Of a stretch of DNA of 64,000 nt, positions 1-9,042 are shown piece after piece. Every line of letters starts with the position of its first letter. Within the stretch, counting starts at the first letter, position 1. A program made the translations under genes and the position numbers. This DNA is from a virus. Under the pieces are notes generated by a model. That model did not search any database. It was given only the letters and a program-made list of their open reading frames with translations, and was not told where the DNA came from. The stretch covers positions 62,001 to 126,000 of IMG/VR virus record IMGVR_UViG_3300031920_000341; one strand, given 5' to 3'.

Positions 1-483
1 ATATATAAATCCTTCTGCACTATTGCCATTTGGAAATAATAATACACCTGGTTTAAAATTATGTGGTGTAAAATCCTTTACTTTAATTTGTGTATCTCCT
101 TCTTTTGTAAAGAATGATGAATCAATAACCTCAGAATTTTTAATAACAGATTTAAATTTAATATTTATAATTTGTTCATATATCTTTGGTTTATCTTTAT
201 CTTTGATATTTACTGTACGGGTAATTTTAATAAATGATTGTAAGCTATTATTAGACAATGTTTCAAATTGCATTGTTTTCATCATATTATTATTTTTAAA
301 AACAGGTAATAGGAAATGAATGTCATTACCATGAAATTCACAAGTATCAGCAGGTCCAAGTTTGGATTCCATGAAGATTCTATTTGATGCTAACATTACT
401 ATTGTAATAAGAGCACGCTTATCTTCAGGAGAAATAGTATTGTCATTATTTAATGTTATTTTTATTTCTTGTAAATTATTCAT
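1..483 (-). CDS. Hypothetical protein, 3' end beyond window
   Basis: The frame stays open from an ATG at 483 to the left edge, giving at least 161 residues; the C-terminus is outside the window. The protein begins MNNLQEIKITLNND and is mixed alpha/beta by eye with no motif I recognise. Its start overlaps the stop of the upstream SbcD-like gene by 8 bases, so the two are probably translationally coupled. In T4-type genomes gp46 (SbcC/Rad50-like) follows gp47, but no Walker A or coiled coil is visible here, so I do not call it gp46. Function unknown. Confidence 0.75.
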   Translation of the reverse strand, partial: MNNLQEIKITLNNDNTISPEDKRALITIVMLASNRIFMESKLGPADTCEFHGNDIHFLLPVFKNNNMMKTMQFETLSNNSLQSFIKITRTVNIKDKDKPKIYEQIINIKFKSVIKNSEVIDSSFFTKEGDTQIKVKDFTPHNFKPGVLLFPNGNSAEGFIY

Positions 484-1570
484 TATTAATTCTTGTTTTT
501 TCTAAAGATGAATTATATATTTCATTAAATAATTCCATTATATCATTAATTTCATTTGGTTGATATATTCCATTGCCGCTAAGATTACCTTTTGCTAATG
601 CTTGTATATCTAAATTAAATTTAAGAATGGTTGGTGTACTACCAGCGACATCAGGAAATGGATCAAAATCAAATTTATGTAATGTTCCTACTAATTCTTT
701 GATATAATTCTTAACATCATCCTTTTGTATATGTTGTATAACAGAATTAGGGCCTTTAACTTTTATAAATGAATTATAACAAATATCTTTTAATTGAGCA
801 TCTGTCATTTCAAGTAAATCAAATATATCAATATACTTAAATTCCGGAGATTTATCATTCCTAACAAAATCCATTTTCATATTAGGCATATCAAGTGTAT
901 ATAGACCTTTTTTCTGTCCAATATCACCAAAATCTAAATGATATGGTGTTCCTAAGTAAATAAAATTATCTTTTACTTGTGGTTTGTGAATATGACCTGA
1001 AATTACAATTTCATATTTTTTTAATATAGAAAAATCAATACCTTTTTGTATTGGATAACCATTATCATAACTCATGCCAGCAACATCAAAATGAGAAAAT
1101 ACCATATCGGCTTTTCCTACATTATCTTCAAGTAATGTCATGATTTCATTAAAATCAGTTATCCAAGGAATAATTAATAATTTTTTATCGTTTATTCCTA
1201 TAATTTCTGGTTTATTAAATACATGTACATTGGGAGTATTATATAAAATTTTTAATGAATGAATTTCATTGTTATCTGTATAATATGTGTCATGGTTTCC
1301 AATAAGAACATATACTGGAATTAATTTTGCTAACTCATAAAACAAATCCATTACATTATTGAATATATTTACATTAATTTGGTGTTTGGTTTCAAATATG
1401 TCACCAAATTGAAATAATATATCACCTGGCTGTACTGTTTCCTTAATATAAGGTATCAGAATGTCATTAAAAAATCTTTTCTGGTGATTAAGCCAAACGA
1501 TTGAATTTGCATCTACACCAAAGTGTAAATCACCAACCAAATATATTTTACCTACTTTGTTTATTTGCAT
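476..1570 (-). CDS. SbcD/Mre11-like recombination nuclease subunit (T4 gp47-like)
   Basis: 364 residues, close to the size of T4 gp47. All calcineurin-type metallophosphoesterase motifs are visible: GDLHFG (13-18), GDIFE (56-60), GNHD (91-94), FSH (158-160) and GHIH (192-195), which bind the two catalytic metals. In T4, gp47 pairs with the gp46 ATPase to resect DNA ends for recombination-dependent replication. It lies in the replication/recombination operon downstream of helicase and UvsX genes, the T4-like order. Its start is about 25 bases downstream of the small YopX-like gene. Family assignment is firm; the gp46 partner is not seen in the window. Confidence 0.93.
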   Translation of the reverse strand: MQINKVGKIYLVGDLHFGVDANSIVWLNHQKRFFNDILIPYIKETVQPGDILFQFGDIFETKHQINVNIFNNVMDLFYELAKLIPVYVLIGNHDTYYTDNNEIHSLKILYNTPNVHVFNKPEIIGINDKKLLIIPWITDFNEIMTLLEDNVGKADMVFSHFDVAGMSYDNGYPIQKGIDFSILKKYEIVISGHIHKPQVKDNFIYLGTPYHLDFGDIGQKKGLYTLDMPNMKMDFVRNDKSPEFKYIDIFDLLEMTDAQLKDICYNSFIKVKGPNSVIQHIQKDDVKNYIKELVGTLHKFDFDPFPDVAGSTPTILKFNLDIQALAKGNLSGNGIYQPNEINDIMELFNEIYNSSLEKTRINNE

Positions 1571-1595
1571 GTTAATTTATTTGTTCACTTGCATA

Positions 1596-1775
1596 TTATA
1601 TAATATTAGTTAATGTTTCTCCATCAATTTCATATGTTTCAATGTAATCACCAGTATCCCATTCTTTGTATACTTCAATTACAGGAACAATAAGATTACC
1701 TATTTCCTTTTTAGTGAAAAAACCTATTACCCATTTTTTATTGTCTAACCTTCGTGCTTTAAATTTTACATTCAT
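1596..1775 (-). CDS. Small YopX-like protein
   Basis: A 59-codon ORF fills the gap between the SbcD-like gene and the next gene. It begins MNVKFKARRLDNKKWVIGFF, which resembles the N-terminus of the YopX family common in phages (a basic RxLDN-x-xWV-x-G(F/Y) signature), and ends ...YEIDGETLTNII. Shorter than typical YopX proteins, which usually continue with a C-terminal 'xDGxxIYEGDIV' part, so it may be a truncated version. Role of the family is unknown. The upstream gene ends at 1780, four bases before this start, which supports operon membership. Confidence 0.65.
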   Translation of the reverse strand: MNVKFKARRLDNKKWVIGFFTKKEIGNLIVPVIEVYKEWDTGDYIETYEIDGETLTNII

Positions 1776-1779
1776 GATT

Positions 1780-2262
1780 TTAAAACATTTTACTTGTTTT
1801 TCCTAATATATTTATAGACTTATCTAATTCACTAACAAGTTCTGATTTATATTCAAACTTAAGAAAATCAAATAGTGTTTTTGTTTTTATTCCTGTTAAA
1901 CTTGATAATATATCAAATAAATATATTACATTAAACATATAACGATTACTTGGATCTTCTAAAAATATTACTTTCATTTTACCAAAGATCTCATTTAATA
2001 CTTCTTTGTTAAATTTCTTTTTTACTTCTACATTAAATTTCTCTTTAAAATAATTATCGGTTTTAATTTTTTCAATAATTACACGTTCCATATATGAATA
2101 AACTGTATGATTATCAAAATCATCAAGTTGACTAATTCCACCGCCAATTTCCGCCTTATTAATTTTTATTTCTCTAGTCGCAGTAAAGTCTTCTTTTAAA
2201 TTTGTACCAACGTGATAACTATTATTAAATATTTTATCAACACGTCTTTTTTTATCTGCCAT
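1780..2262 (-). CDS. Hypothetical protein in replication operon
   Basis: 160 residues, not recognised. The first 20 residues are basic (MADKKRRVDKIFNNSY) and the C-terminal two thirds looks helical, rich in Lys, Phe and Leu, with no cysteine and no membrane segment. Its ATG overlaps the stop codon of the helicase gene (shared base 2262, TAATG-type junction), implying translational coupling with the replicative helicase. A helicase accessory or loader role would suit the position (T4 places gp59/gp40-type helpers near gp41), but I see no sequence support for that. Confidence 0.8.
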   Translation of the reverse strand: MADKKRRVDKIFNNSYHVGTNLKEDFTATREIKINKAEIGGGISQLDDFDNHTVYSYMERVIIEKIKTDNYFKEKFNVEVKKKFNKEVLNEIFGKMKVIFLEDPSNRYMFNVIYLFDILSSLTGIKTKTLFDFLKFEYKSELVSELDKSINILGKTSKMF

Positions 2263-3953
2263 TATAATTCAACTTTTTTTAATAACTCAGTATATTCATC
2301 ACTTGGACCATATTCGGTTTTTACTAGTGTGTTTAAGCTATGTTCTTCATTTTGTTTTACATGAATTTTTTCTAATATTTCCGGATCTATTTTATAATCT
2401 TCAATATCTGTTGCTTGTGGCATAGTAGCAATTTTTTCTGTTTTACTATTTGCCATTGTATTTTTCTTATATGAATCATTTATTATTTGAGACATACTAG
2501 AATCAACACTTAAATTTGCATTTACATTACCAAGTGCACTTGCTGCAATTCCTAAGTTATTATATTCTTGATCCATTGCTGTTTCTAAACTATCCATATC
2601 CTCATCTGGCCAAAATTCACTATCGGTTGACCAATCTTCGATTATACGATAATACTTCTTTGACTTCCTAAAATACTTATAACTATTCATGTGCCCTTCA
2701 TCTCTGTTTGCAATGTTTTTTATTTTAATACGTTGATCGGCAGAATTGCCAATTAATCCGAATAAACTATCAACTGTAGCAACAAGTCCTGAGGATTCTG
2801 CTGTAGAATCTAAAAATAAATCATCAGCATTAAAATAAGCAGCTTTAACCTGTGTAGCTGAAAGTATACACCAATTATTTCTTTTTGCAATTTTACGTAA
2901 TTCTTCAGATATTGATTTAATCTTCTCATACATATTTGCCTCACCCTTATAATATTTAAGTAAGTTAATATAATCAATAATAATTAAATCAAATTTCATA
3001 TCAAGTTCCTTTTCTTTACTAAGGAAAAAGTTCTCAACATCAAGAGATGTCATTGCACCGGTTGGTCCATCTTCTACAATTAATCTACCTAATTCATTCT
3101 CACCAGCTGTTTTCTTAATTGCATCAGCAACCATTGAAATACTTTGTTCATCAGTAAACCCTTTATAAGCAGTATATGGAATATTAAATGCATTTGATCC
3201 TAATCGCTTCATATACTTAGCGGCAGAGAGCTCAACACTATATAATCCAACATTAAGTTTATTAAATAATCCACGTACTGCAATATTACCTAATACTAAT
3301 GACTTACCAACTTTTGGTGGACCTTCAAATACAATAAGTGTACCTGGTTCCCATCCGCCACCCAATACTTTATCAAAATATGGAAATCCAGTTGAATCAT
3401 TTTTTTTAATCATCTGAATATGTGCAACAGGATCCATTATATCAAATCCTTTTTTTCTACCGGTTAAATCTATATTAAGTTCTTCATTAAACCTGTTCTT
3501 TACTTCATCAATAGTTTCTTCAATATTCTTTGGTGTAATCTTTTTCATTTTAAGTTCACCCATAATCCCATCTACTGTTCTGTTGAGATTACCCTTCAGA
3601 ATGAATGTTTTCATATATTCATATAAGAAGTCGGATTTATATCTATGTAAATTTAAAGAAAACATTGTTAATATATTTTCTTCTTCAAAATCATAGTTTT
3701 TAGTTTTAATTACACTAAATATTTCATTTACAGTTGGTATCTTACCATATTCAGTTGTGTATTTCTTTATTGCATCAAATACTATTTCACGTTCTGGATT
3801 ATCGAAGAACTTTCCACTTAAGTTATGAATAACTTTAAATCTATCAATAACTTCATTCTCTACATCATATAATTCATAATCATCATCTACTTTTACAATA
3901 TAGTTGAGGATTGCGTTTTCAAATACTTCTGTGTTTTCGTCAAAATTTATCAT
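2262..3953 (-). CDS. DnaB-family replicative DNA helicase (T4 gp41-like)
   Basis: 563 residues. An N-terminal helical DnaB-type region is followed by a RecA-like ATPase core: Walker A GPPKVGKS near residue 210, Walker B DLIIIDYINLL near 322, and SATQ downstream (motif 3/sensor). These define a hexameric 5'-3' helicase that unwinds the fork and normally partners a primase. The roughly 100-residue tail (after about 460) is Asn/Ser/Met-rich and probably disordered. The gene sits between UvsX and SbcD-like genes as in T4-type phages. No primase gene is recognisable in this window. Confidence 0.93.
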   Translation of the reverse strand: MINFDENTEVFENAILNYIVKVDDDYELYDVENEVIDRFKVIHNLSGKFFDNPEREIVFDAIKKYTTEYGKIPTVNEIFSVIKTKNYDFEEENILTMFSLNLHRYKSDFLYEYMKTFILKGNLNRTVDGIMGELKMKKITPKNIEETIDEVKNRFNEELNIDLTGRKKGFDIMDPVAHIQMIKKNDSTGFPYFDKVLGGGWEPGTLIVFEGPPKVGKSLVLGNIAVRGLFNKLNVGLYSVELSAAKYMKRLGSNAFNIPYTAYKGFTDEQSISMVADAIKKTAGENELGRLIVEDGPTGAMTSLDVENFFLSKEKELDMKFDLIIIDYINLLKYYKGEANMYEKIKSISEELRKIAKRNNWCILSATQVKAAYFNADDLFLDSTAESSGLVATVDSLFGLIGNSADQRIKIKNIANRDEGHMNSYKYFRKSKKYYRIIEDWSTDSEFWPDEDMDSLETAMDQEYNNLGIAASALGNVNANLSVDSSMSQIINDSYKKNTMANSKTEKIATMPQATDIEDYKIDPEILEKIHVKQNEEHSLNTLVKTEYGPSDEYTELLKKVEL

Positions 3954-3963
3954 TAATAGATTT

Positions 3964-4284
3964 TTATATTTTATAAAATAATTCTAGCGCTTGTTTGGTA
4001 AAGGTCATTTTTGATCCTTCATATTTAAAATAAACTTGTTCAAATATATTATATAACAATTTTTTAATTTGTTCTTTCTTATTTTCATCAGAAAATGCAG
4101 GAATAGCTTGTTCTAACTCTGAAGACTCTAATATAAAGTCATTTATGCCCCATTTCTTTTTCCGTTTATTTTTAGACATAATGTATCTAAATATATCAAA
4201 AAGAATATCTTTTTCAGTAGGATATTCTTTTGATAATCTATATGCATTAATCTTGTACTTTAATTCGATGTCTTTATTTTTCAT
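3964..4284 (-). CDS. Hypothetical protein between helicase and recombinase
   Basis: 106 residues, helical and charged, containing a basic stretch SKNKRKKKWG near residue 37. No known domain recognised. The start overlaps the end of the UvsX-like gene by 11 bases and the stop lies 10 bases from the helicase start, so it is an integral part of the recombinase-helicase operon. A small helicase- or recombinase-associated factor is a guess from position only. Confidence 0.75.
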   Translation of the reverse strand: MKNKDIELKYKINAYRLSKEYPTEKDILFDIFRYIMSKNKRKKKWGINDFILESSELEQAIPAFSDENKKEQIKKLLYNIFEQVYFKYEGSKMTFTKQALELFYKI

Positions 4285-5566
4285 CTTCTAATGTAAATTT
4301 AACTTCTTTAACTTTAGTATTACTTAGTGCTTCAATACTTACATTTTTTAAATCATCTTCAACTGAACTATATTGAAGCATTGGTTTAATTATATTTTCA
4401 TCAAGCATTTTTTTAGTATTTGGTGTAAATGCAACATCACTTAAAACAACATCAGGATCAATATTTTGTAATGTATCACCAACGGCAAATGTTCTAGCAC
4501 TTGAATTTCTAACAAAAGCAAACTTTTGATTAACTTTATCAATTTTCTTTTCAAACCAAAATGTTTGAAGTTCTTTTTTTGTAGAATTAACAGCAATACC
4601 ATTTTTCCATTTTTTCATAAATTCTTCTTCTGGAAAAATTGTACCTTTATCAACCATACAATTTTCCCATGTTAATAATTCATGTATTCCCCAATATTCA
4701 TTCATACCGTGCATAAATGATAAATGAATTTGAATTGTTTTTGGTACGGCAAGTCTATTCTTATATGCTCTGGCTTTTAATAATACTCCAGTTTGTGTCT
4801 TAGCACCCTCGCTACCTTCTTTAAAGTATTTCTTTTCTAATAATAAAATAATACTTGCAGCAAATGTAGGACCGCCGCCGCCCGATGGAATCTCTTTATC
4901 TTGTGAGAATAACTCAAGTGTTGCTCCGGTATGATTTGTAAATAAAAATGGAATTGCTAAATTGGATAAATCTAATGTGATATTACGAAAAAGTTGTCTA
5001 CCTTCTTTTGCACGAAGACCCATATCAGCTGCTGATTTGCCAATTTTTGCATCTGCAAGTTCTTTTGTTGTATTTAACATAGCAAATGAATCAACAACAA
5101 TCATAACTTTTAAATCCGGATATTTCTTCTTTTGTTCAATTAATGAAGTAATGAAATGTCTAAGTGTATAGAAAAACTTAATTGTTTTGATTAATTCAAT
5201 TTGTTTAATATTAATACCCATACGTACCATATCAATTTCATCTATTGCGCCCTCAGTATCTATATAATAAACATAATAACCTAATTTTTGTGCTTCACGT
5301 ACAATATTCATAGCGAGGAATGATTTACCTGTACCAGATGGACCAGCTAATTCAATACTTCTTGTATTTGGAATACCACCAAATATAGAACCACTTAATA
5401 TTGCATTTAACATTAAATTACCAGTTCCGATATATTCAGTAATACCACCAAATTTTTTGAAGAGATCAATATTGGTTTCTTCTTTTGTTGTTTTAAACTT
5501 TTTTGAAAGTTCTTTGTTTATATCAATAAAGCTTTTATAATTTTCACTAAAACTTTTCTTTGTCAT
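4274..5566 (-). CDS. uvsX: UvsX/RecA-like recombinase
   Basis: 430 residues (T4 UvsX about 390). Walker A GPSGTGKS lies near residue 75, Walker B (KVMIVVDSFAML) near 150, followed by an ATPase core with TNHTG and a GGGGPTF glycine loop matching the RecA L2 region. It would form ATP-dependent filaments on ssDNA for strand exchange and recombination-primed replication. The approximately 130 residues after the core form a phage-type C-terminal extension. Stop and start codons overlap neighbouring genes on both sides, indicating one operon with helicase and polymerase genes. Confidence 0.93.
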   Translation of the reverse strand: MTKKSFSENYKSFIDINKELSKKFKTTKEETNIDLFKKFGGITEYIGTGNLMLNAILSGSIFGGIPNTRSIELAGPSGTGKSFLAMNIVREAQKLGYYVYYIDTEGAIDEIDMVRMGINIKQIELIKTIKFFYTLRHFITSLIEQKKKYPDLKVMIVVDSFAMLNTTKELADAKIGKSAADMGLRAKEGRQLFRNITLDLSNLAIPFLFTNHTGATLELFSQDKEIPSGGGGPTFAASIILLLEKKYFKEGSEGAKTQTGVLLKARAYKNRLAVPKTIQIHLSFMHGMNEYWGIHELLTWENCMVDKGTIFPEEEFMKKWKNGIAVNSTKKELQTFWFEKKIDKVNQKFAFVRNSSARTFAVGDTLQNIDPDVVLSDVAFTPNTKKMLDENIIKPMLQYSSVEDDLKNVSIEALSNTKVKEVKFTLEDEK

Positions 5567-5943
5567 TATAACATTATTTTTTTATCAGATATGACAATAT
5601 CTCTACGTCTCTGATCAGCCATTATTTGTTTAGCTTTATCTTCACCATATAATTCAGTAAAGTTTTTAAGTTGACTTGTGTATCGTTTACGATCAGCTTC
5701 AGCCTGATCAAATGAAATTTCTTCTAAGTATGCATTATGTATTGCTCTACCATGTTTAATATTTTCATCTGTTATATTTACCCAACCTTCAAAGTTATTA
5801 GGTTTTTGTTGTTTAAAATGTGATCTTCTCATTCTTCTATCAGGATATACGCCAGGAGGATTTTTTTCTTTTCTTCTTTCTACTGATAATGGTTGATCTA
5901 AAAATCTAATAATTGTCTGTAATGTTTCTCGTCTTATTGCCAT
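5566..5943 (-). CDS. Hypothetical basic protein
   Basis: 125 residues, rich in Arg, Lys and Gln (MAIRRETLQ..., YPDRRMRRSHFKQQ, MADQRRRD), with no cysteine and no membrane segment. Not recognised. The high charge could suit nucleic-acid binding, which is inference. The stop overlaps the UvsX ATG (TAATG-type junction at 5566), so expression is probably coupled to the recombinase. Confidence 0.78.
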   Translation of the reverse strand: MAIRRETLQTIIRFLDQPLSVERRKEKNPPGVYPDRRMRRSHFKQQKPNNFEGWVNITDENIKHGRAIHNAYLEEISFDQAEADRKRYTSQLKNFTELYGEDKAKQIMADQRRRDIVISDKKIML

Positions 5944-5959
5944 TTTTTCTTTAATTTTT

Positions 5960-6331
5960 TTATGCTAAATATGATATCAACATAAATAAAGATGCCGATA
6001 AAAATATATCCATGTTTGAATCTTTTATTAGAGTAGGGTATTGTGTTACCTCATATGTATCCTTTATAGATTCAGCATTGATTTTCTTTATTACTGGTGT
6101 TAAATTAATTCCATATAATGGTGTATCTTTCGCATTATAAATATTTTCTCCGGACAATACGCCAAGATAAAATAAATTATTAAGAAATTCTTCCATTTCT
6201 TCTTCTTCTACAATAATTTGAAATTTTTCTTTGAGAAATTTAAATATTGCATCACTATTTGATTTATTATTATGCGAAACAAATAAAATACTATTTCTAT
6301 CCTGATCTGTTCTACTTGTCAGTATGTTCAT
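5960..6331 (-). CDS. Hypothetical protein
   Basis: About 123 residues from the ATG at 6331 (MNILTSRTDQDRNS...). An in-frame ATG at 6391 would add 20 residues but would overlap the upstream gene by 80 bases; I prefer 6331 because most overlaps in this genome are below 25 bases. The middle has an acidic run (VEEEEMEEF) and the C-terminus is hydrophobic (DIFLSASLFMLISYLA), possibly a membrane-associated tail. No family recognised. Confidence 0.65.
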   Translation of the reverse strand: MNILTSRTDQDRNSILFVSHNNKSNSDAIFKFLKEKFQIIVEEEEMEEFLNNLFYLGVLSGENIYNAKDTPLYGINLTPVIKKINAESIKDTYEVTQYPTLIKDSNMDIFLSASLFMLISYLA

Positions 6332-6983
6332 TATTGACTTTGACTTTTCGTCTAGTATGAACGGTATTATTGCTATTAGTTTTTTTTCCATTAGATATTA
6401 ATTTTTTTTTTTCATCGAGTAGAACTAATAACGATGCTGTAATTACTTCATTCTTGATTCCTTCTTGTACATAACTCGAAAGTTCATTTAAAAATTCTTT
6501 TGAATTTGCCGCATTTTTATACATTGCCTTTAAGAAAGCAATATCAGGTAACTTAATTTTTATATTAAGTGGTAAATCATATTCATCATTATTAAATTTA
6601 GAAAAATATGATTCCTGTGGTTTAACTGGTTTTTGTTCTACTATATTATTTACTTGTTGTTGTGTACGCATTGGAAATTGAGTATTAGTTTCAAGTTCCA
6701 ATTCAGCAAACTCAGGTTTTGATTTATCAATTAACGGCGCGCCACTTAACGATTCTGGTGCACCCACATTAACATTGACATCATGTATACGTAAATACTT
6801 ATCAATTACTGATAATTTTAACGAGGCGCCATCTGGAAATTCAAGCATAAATGAATCACCTCGTTCACTTACATCTTTTGCTTTTATTATTTCACCTTTT
6901 ACGTATTTTCCGAATGGTCTAACTACCTTAAAAGGATAAGTTAGATATTGGTTTTTTATACCTTCCATTATATCACTTGCCAT
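6312..6983 (-). CDS. Hypothetical protein next to DNA polymerase exonuclease gene
   Basis: 223 residues. Residues 1-75 look like a small beta-barrel (KVVRPFGKYVKGEIIKAKD...FPDGASLKL), followed by a Pro/Gln-rich linker and a helical second half. The last 25 residues are Asn/Lys-rich and lie in the overlap with the next gene. It sits immediately downstream of the polymerase exonuclease half where the C-terminal polymerase half might be expected, but it carries none of the polymerase motifs B or C. Function unknown. Confidence 0.75.
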   Translation of the reverse strand: MASDIMEGIKNQYLTYPFKVVRPFGKYVKGEIIKAKDVSERGDSFMLEFPDGASLKLSVIDKYLRIHDVNVNVGAPESLSGAPLIDKSKPEFAELELETNTQFPMRTQQQVNNIVEQKPVKPQESYFSKFNNDEYDLPLNIKIKLPDIAFLKAMYKNAANSKEFLNELSSYVQEGIKNEVITASLLVLLDEKKKLISNGKKTNSNNTVHTRRKVKVNNEHTDK

Positions 6984-6994
6984 ATCTTTTATTA

Positions 6995-8392
6995 TTATTT
7001 TTCTAATTCTCTAAGTTCTTCTTCAAGATCTTTTATTTCATTTTGAACTTCAACCCTTAATCCATATAGATAAACTAAAAGTTCTTTTGTAACTGAGTCG
7101 AATTCAAGTGTAAATACAGTATTGTTTTTTGTTATTGTATATGAACCAGGCATTAACTCATTTAAATTAATTTGATCTGCTTGTCCAAGCAGACTATCCA
7201 TTGATATATTGAATTGTATTTGAATATTTGGATACATTGATGAAAAGTCAAAACATACAATATTCCTATAAAATCCAGGTATCGGTTCTTTTACATATGC
7301 TCCTTTATATTTACTTTTATCATCTGTTTGAAATTTATTTTCTTTAGTTGTATGTAGATTACGATCAAGTAATCTTTTTATAATCATAAGCTCAGTCATA
7401 AATACTGGTCCAAATATTCTACTTATCTCTGTTCGAGCAATTGCAGAAATAGCAAATGATGCTTTTAATTGTTCTAAATCTTCATCAATCAATTGGGGTA
7501 ATATCGTATCTATTATGTTATACTTTAAAAACTTAAAATGTTTTTGTTGAAGTTCATAAAAACTTTCACTATGTGTCAATTTCTTAATTCCAAGCACCCT
7601 GTTCGACGTATAATCTAAAGAGTGGTTTTCCATATCATCTAATGGTTTAAACTTCTTCAGTGCGTCTATATAATCAATAATACCCATATGAATAGGTATA
7701 TTCTCTCTACCGAATGTTTCATGCGAAAGTAAATACTTTGTAATATCAATTTTATTATGCTTTACTGTTCTATTGTAAATGGTTTGCCAGTCAAAATTAA
7801 TAACATTCCATCCGGTTAAGAAACCTATCTTAGGCATAAAATATTGAACAAATGCCGTAAGTAAATCCTTTTCTGTTTTAAAGTAAGTATAGTATAACTT
7901 AAACTTTCTATTAAATGGTAAAAAGTATTCATTTACTTCAACCTCAAGTTGAATTCGTTCTTGATCATCTAAATATTTTGTAGTTAATACATAAATATTA
8001 TCACCTTCTACTAATGTAAGTGCATTAATTGGACAAGGTGCAATTTCAGGATCAGGAAATTTATTGCTTTTATCAACTTCAACTTCAATATCTACATAAA
8101 ATACTTTTGGTGGTGCAACCGAAGATATTTTATCCCAATCATCTTGTGTAAATCGTTCATGCATTATTTCTTCAATACGATAACGATTTAAATAATGAGT
8201 TCTCTTTTTAGAAACATAACGTTTATCCCAATTTCTACCTTCTGGTGGTCCATCACCAGCTGTATGAGGTACCCATTCGAATAAATCTTTTGATGTTATC
8301 TTTTTCTTAATATAATCAAGATTTCCTTCTTCATCATAATATGATACTAAAAGAGCTTCATGATTTTTATTATATTCTGCACCTACGAGCAT
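6995..8392 (-). CDS. Family-B DNA polymerase, N-terminal/exonuclease part (split gp43-like)
   Basis: 465 residues, about half of a T4-type polymerase. The 3'-5' exonuclease motifs are present: YVDIEVEV (Exo I, near 99), NVINFDWQ (Exo II, near 197) and KYNIIDTILP (Exo III). The start of the palm is present with motif A DFSSMYPNIQ near 380. The protein then ends in a charged helix (EIKDLEEELRELEK) at about the fingers domain. Motif B (KxxxNSxYG) and motif C (YxDTDS) are absent here and in every other ORF of the window. I infer a split polymerase whose C-terminal half is encoded elsewhere; split gp43 is known in some T4-related phages. Confidence 0.88.
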   Translation of the reverse strand: MLVGAEYNKNHEALLVSYYDEEGNLDYIKKKITSKDLFEWVPHTAGDGPPEGRNWDKRYVSKKRTHYLNRYRIEEIMHERFTQDDWDKISSVAPPKVFYVDIEVEVDKSNKFPDPEIAPCPINALTLVEGDNIYVLTTKYLDDQERIQLEVEVNEYFLPFNRKFKLYYTYFKTEKDLLTAFVQYFMPKIGFLTGWNVINFDWQTIYNRTVKHNKIDITKYLLSHETFGRENIPIHMGIIDYIDALKKFKPLDDMENHSLDYTSNRVLGIKKLTHSESFYELQQKHFKFLKYNIIDTILPQLIDEDLEQLKASFAISAIARTEISRIFGPVFMTELMIIKRLLDRNLHTTKENKFQTDDKSKYKGAYVKEPIPGFYRNIVCFDFSSMYPNIQIQFNISMDSLLGQADQINLNELMPGSYTITKNNTVFTLEFDSVTKELLVYLYGLRVEVQNEIKDLEEELRELEK

Positions 8393-8973
8393 TATTTAAG
8401 CTTTAAATTTATATTATTTGTTGAACCAAATCCACCGCCGCCACGTTCGGATTTTTTATCATATAATTCTTCCAATGGTAATTGTTCTAATTTAGAATAG
8501 CCTGTAAGTAATTCAATAAATTGAACTATTTTTTCACCTTGACTAATTTTTACAATATGATTGGATGTATTTATTATATTAATATGGATCTCACCTTGGT
8601 AATCGGAATCAATTACACATGCACCAAGTACTAAACCTTTTTTTGAAGCAATGCCTGATTTATTAAATGCAATCTGTACAATATCAGGATCTAGGTTAAC
8701 ATGAATTCCAGATGGAATTAAGAAACGTTCACCGGGACCAATTAAAACAGCAGTCTCTAAATAATAATATGAATAACAATCAGGTCTTATTGAATTTATA
8801 TTTGGATTCTTTTCTTTAAGCTCAGCTATAAATTCATCTGTAAATTCAGGGACGTATACGTCTACACCAGCTGATTGAGAAGTTCCTCTTGATGGAGGCG
8901 TAATTGTCCTTTTTGGACTAATTGCATATTGTAACTTTTTCACCATTAGTTTATTGTTTTTATATTTTACCAA
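8392..8973 (-). CDS. dut: dUTPase (deoxyuridine 5'-triphosphate nucleotidohydrolase)
   Basis: 193 residues with the trimeric dUTPase motifs: AGVDVYVPEF (motif 1, near 31), FNKSGIASKKGL (motif 2), GACVIDSDYQGEIHI (motif 3), KISQGEKIVQFI (motif 4) and the C-terminal RGGGGFGST (motif 5). It hydrolyses dUTP to dUMP and PPi, keeping uracil out of DNA and supplying dTMP synthesis. Slightly longer than bacterial Dut because of an insertion between motifs 1 and 2 (residues about 40-75). It is first gene of the leftward replication unit, divergent from the tail sheath, and its stop overlaps the polymerase start. Confidence 0.95.
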   Translation of the reverse strand: MVKYKNNKLMVKKLQYAISPKRTITPPSRGTSQSAGVDVYVPEFTDEFIAELKEKNPNINSIRPDCYSYYYLETAVLIGPGERFLIPSGIHVNLDPDIVQIAFNKSGIASKKGLVLGACVIDSDYQGEIHINIINTSNHIVKISQGEKIVQFIELLTGYSKLEQLPLEELYDKKSERGGGGFGSTNNINLKLK

Positions 8974-9014
8974 AAAAAGGGGAAAAGTTTGACATTTATC
9001 AAAAATAATTTCGA

Positions 9015-9030
9015 ATAAATAAATAAAAAT
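9015..9030 (+). promoter_or_regulatory. Late-promoter-like box upstream of tail sheath
   Basis: ATAAATAAATAAAAAT, ending 12 bases before the sheath ATG. It resembles the T4 late promoter core TATAAATA and matches boxes at 25301, 29660, 44185 and 58633 with the same spacing to a start codon. Reading by the gp55-like sigma factor is inferred. Confidence 0.5.
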
Positions 9031-9042
9031 ATACTATAACAC

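Noticed and set aside
6168-6391. Longer N-terminus for the 123-residue gene
   Set aside because: The ATG at 6391 would overlap the upstream gene by 80 bases; the 20-base overlap from 6331 fits the usual pattern here.
6312-6983. C-terminal polymerase half
   Set aside because: Neither motif B nor motif C is present in this protein.
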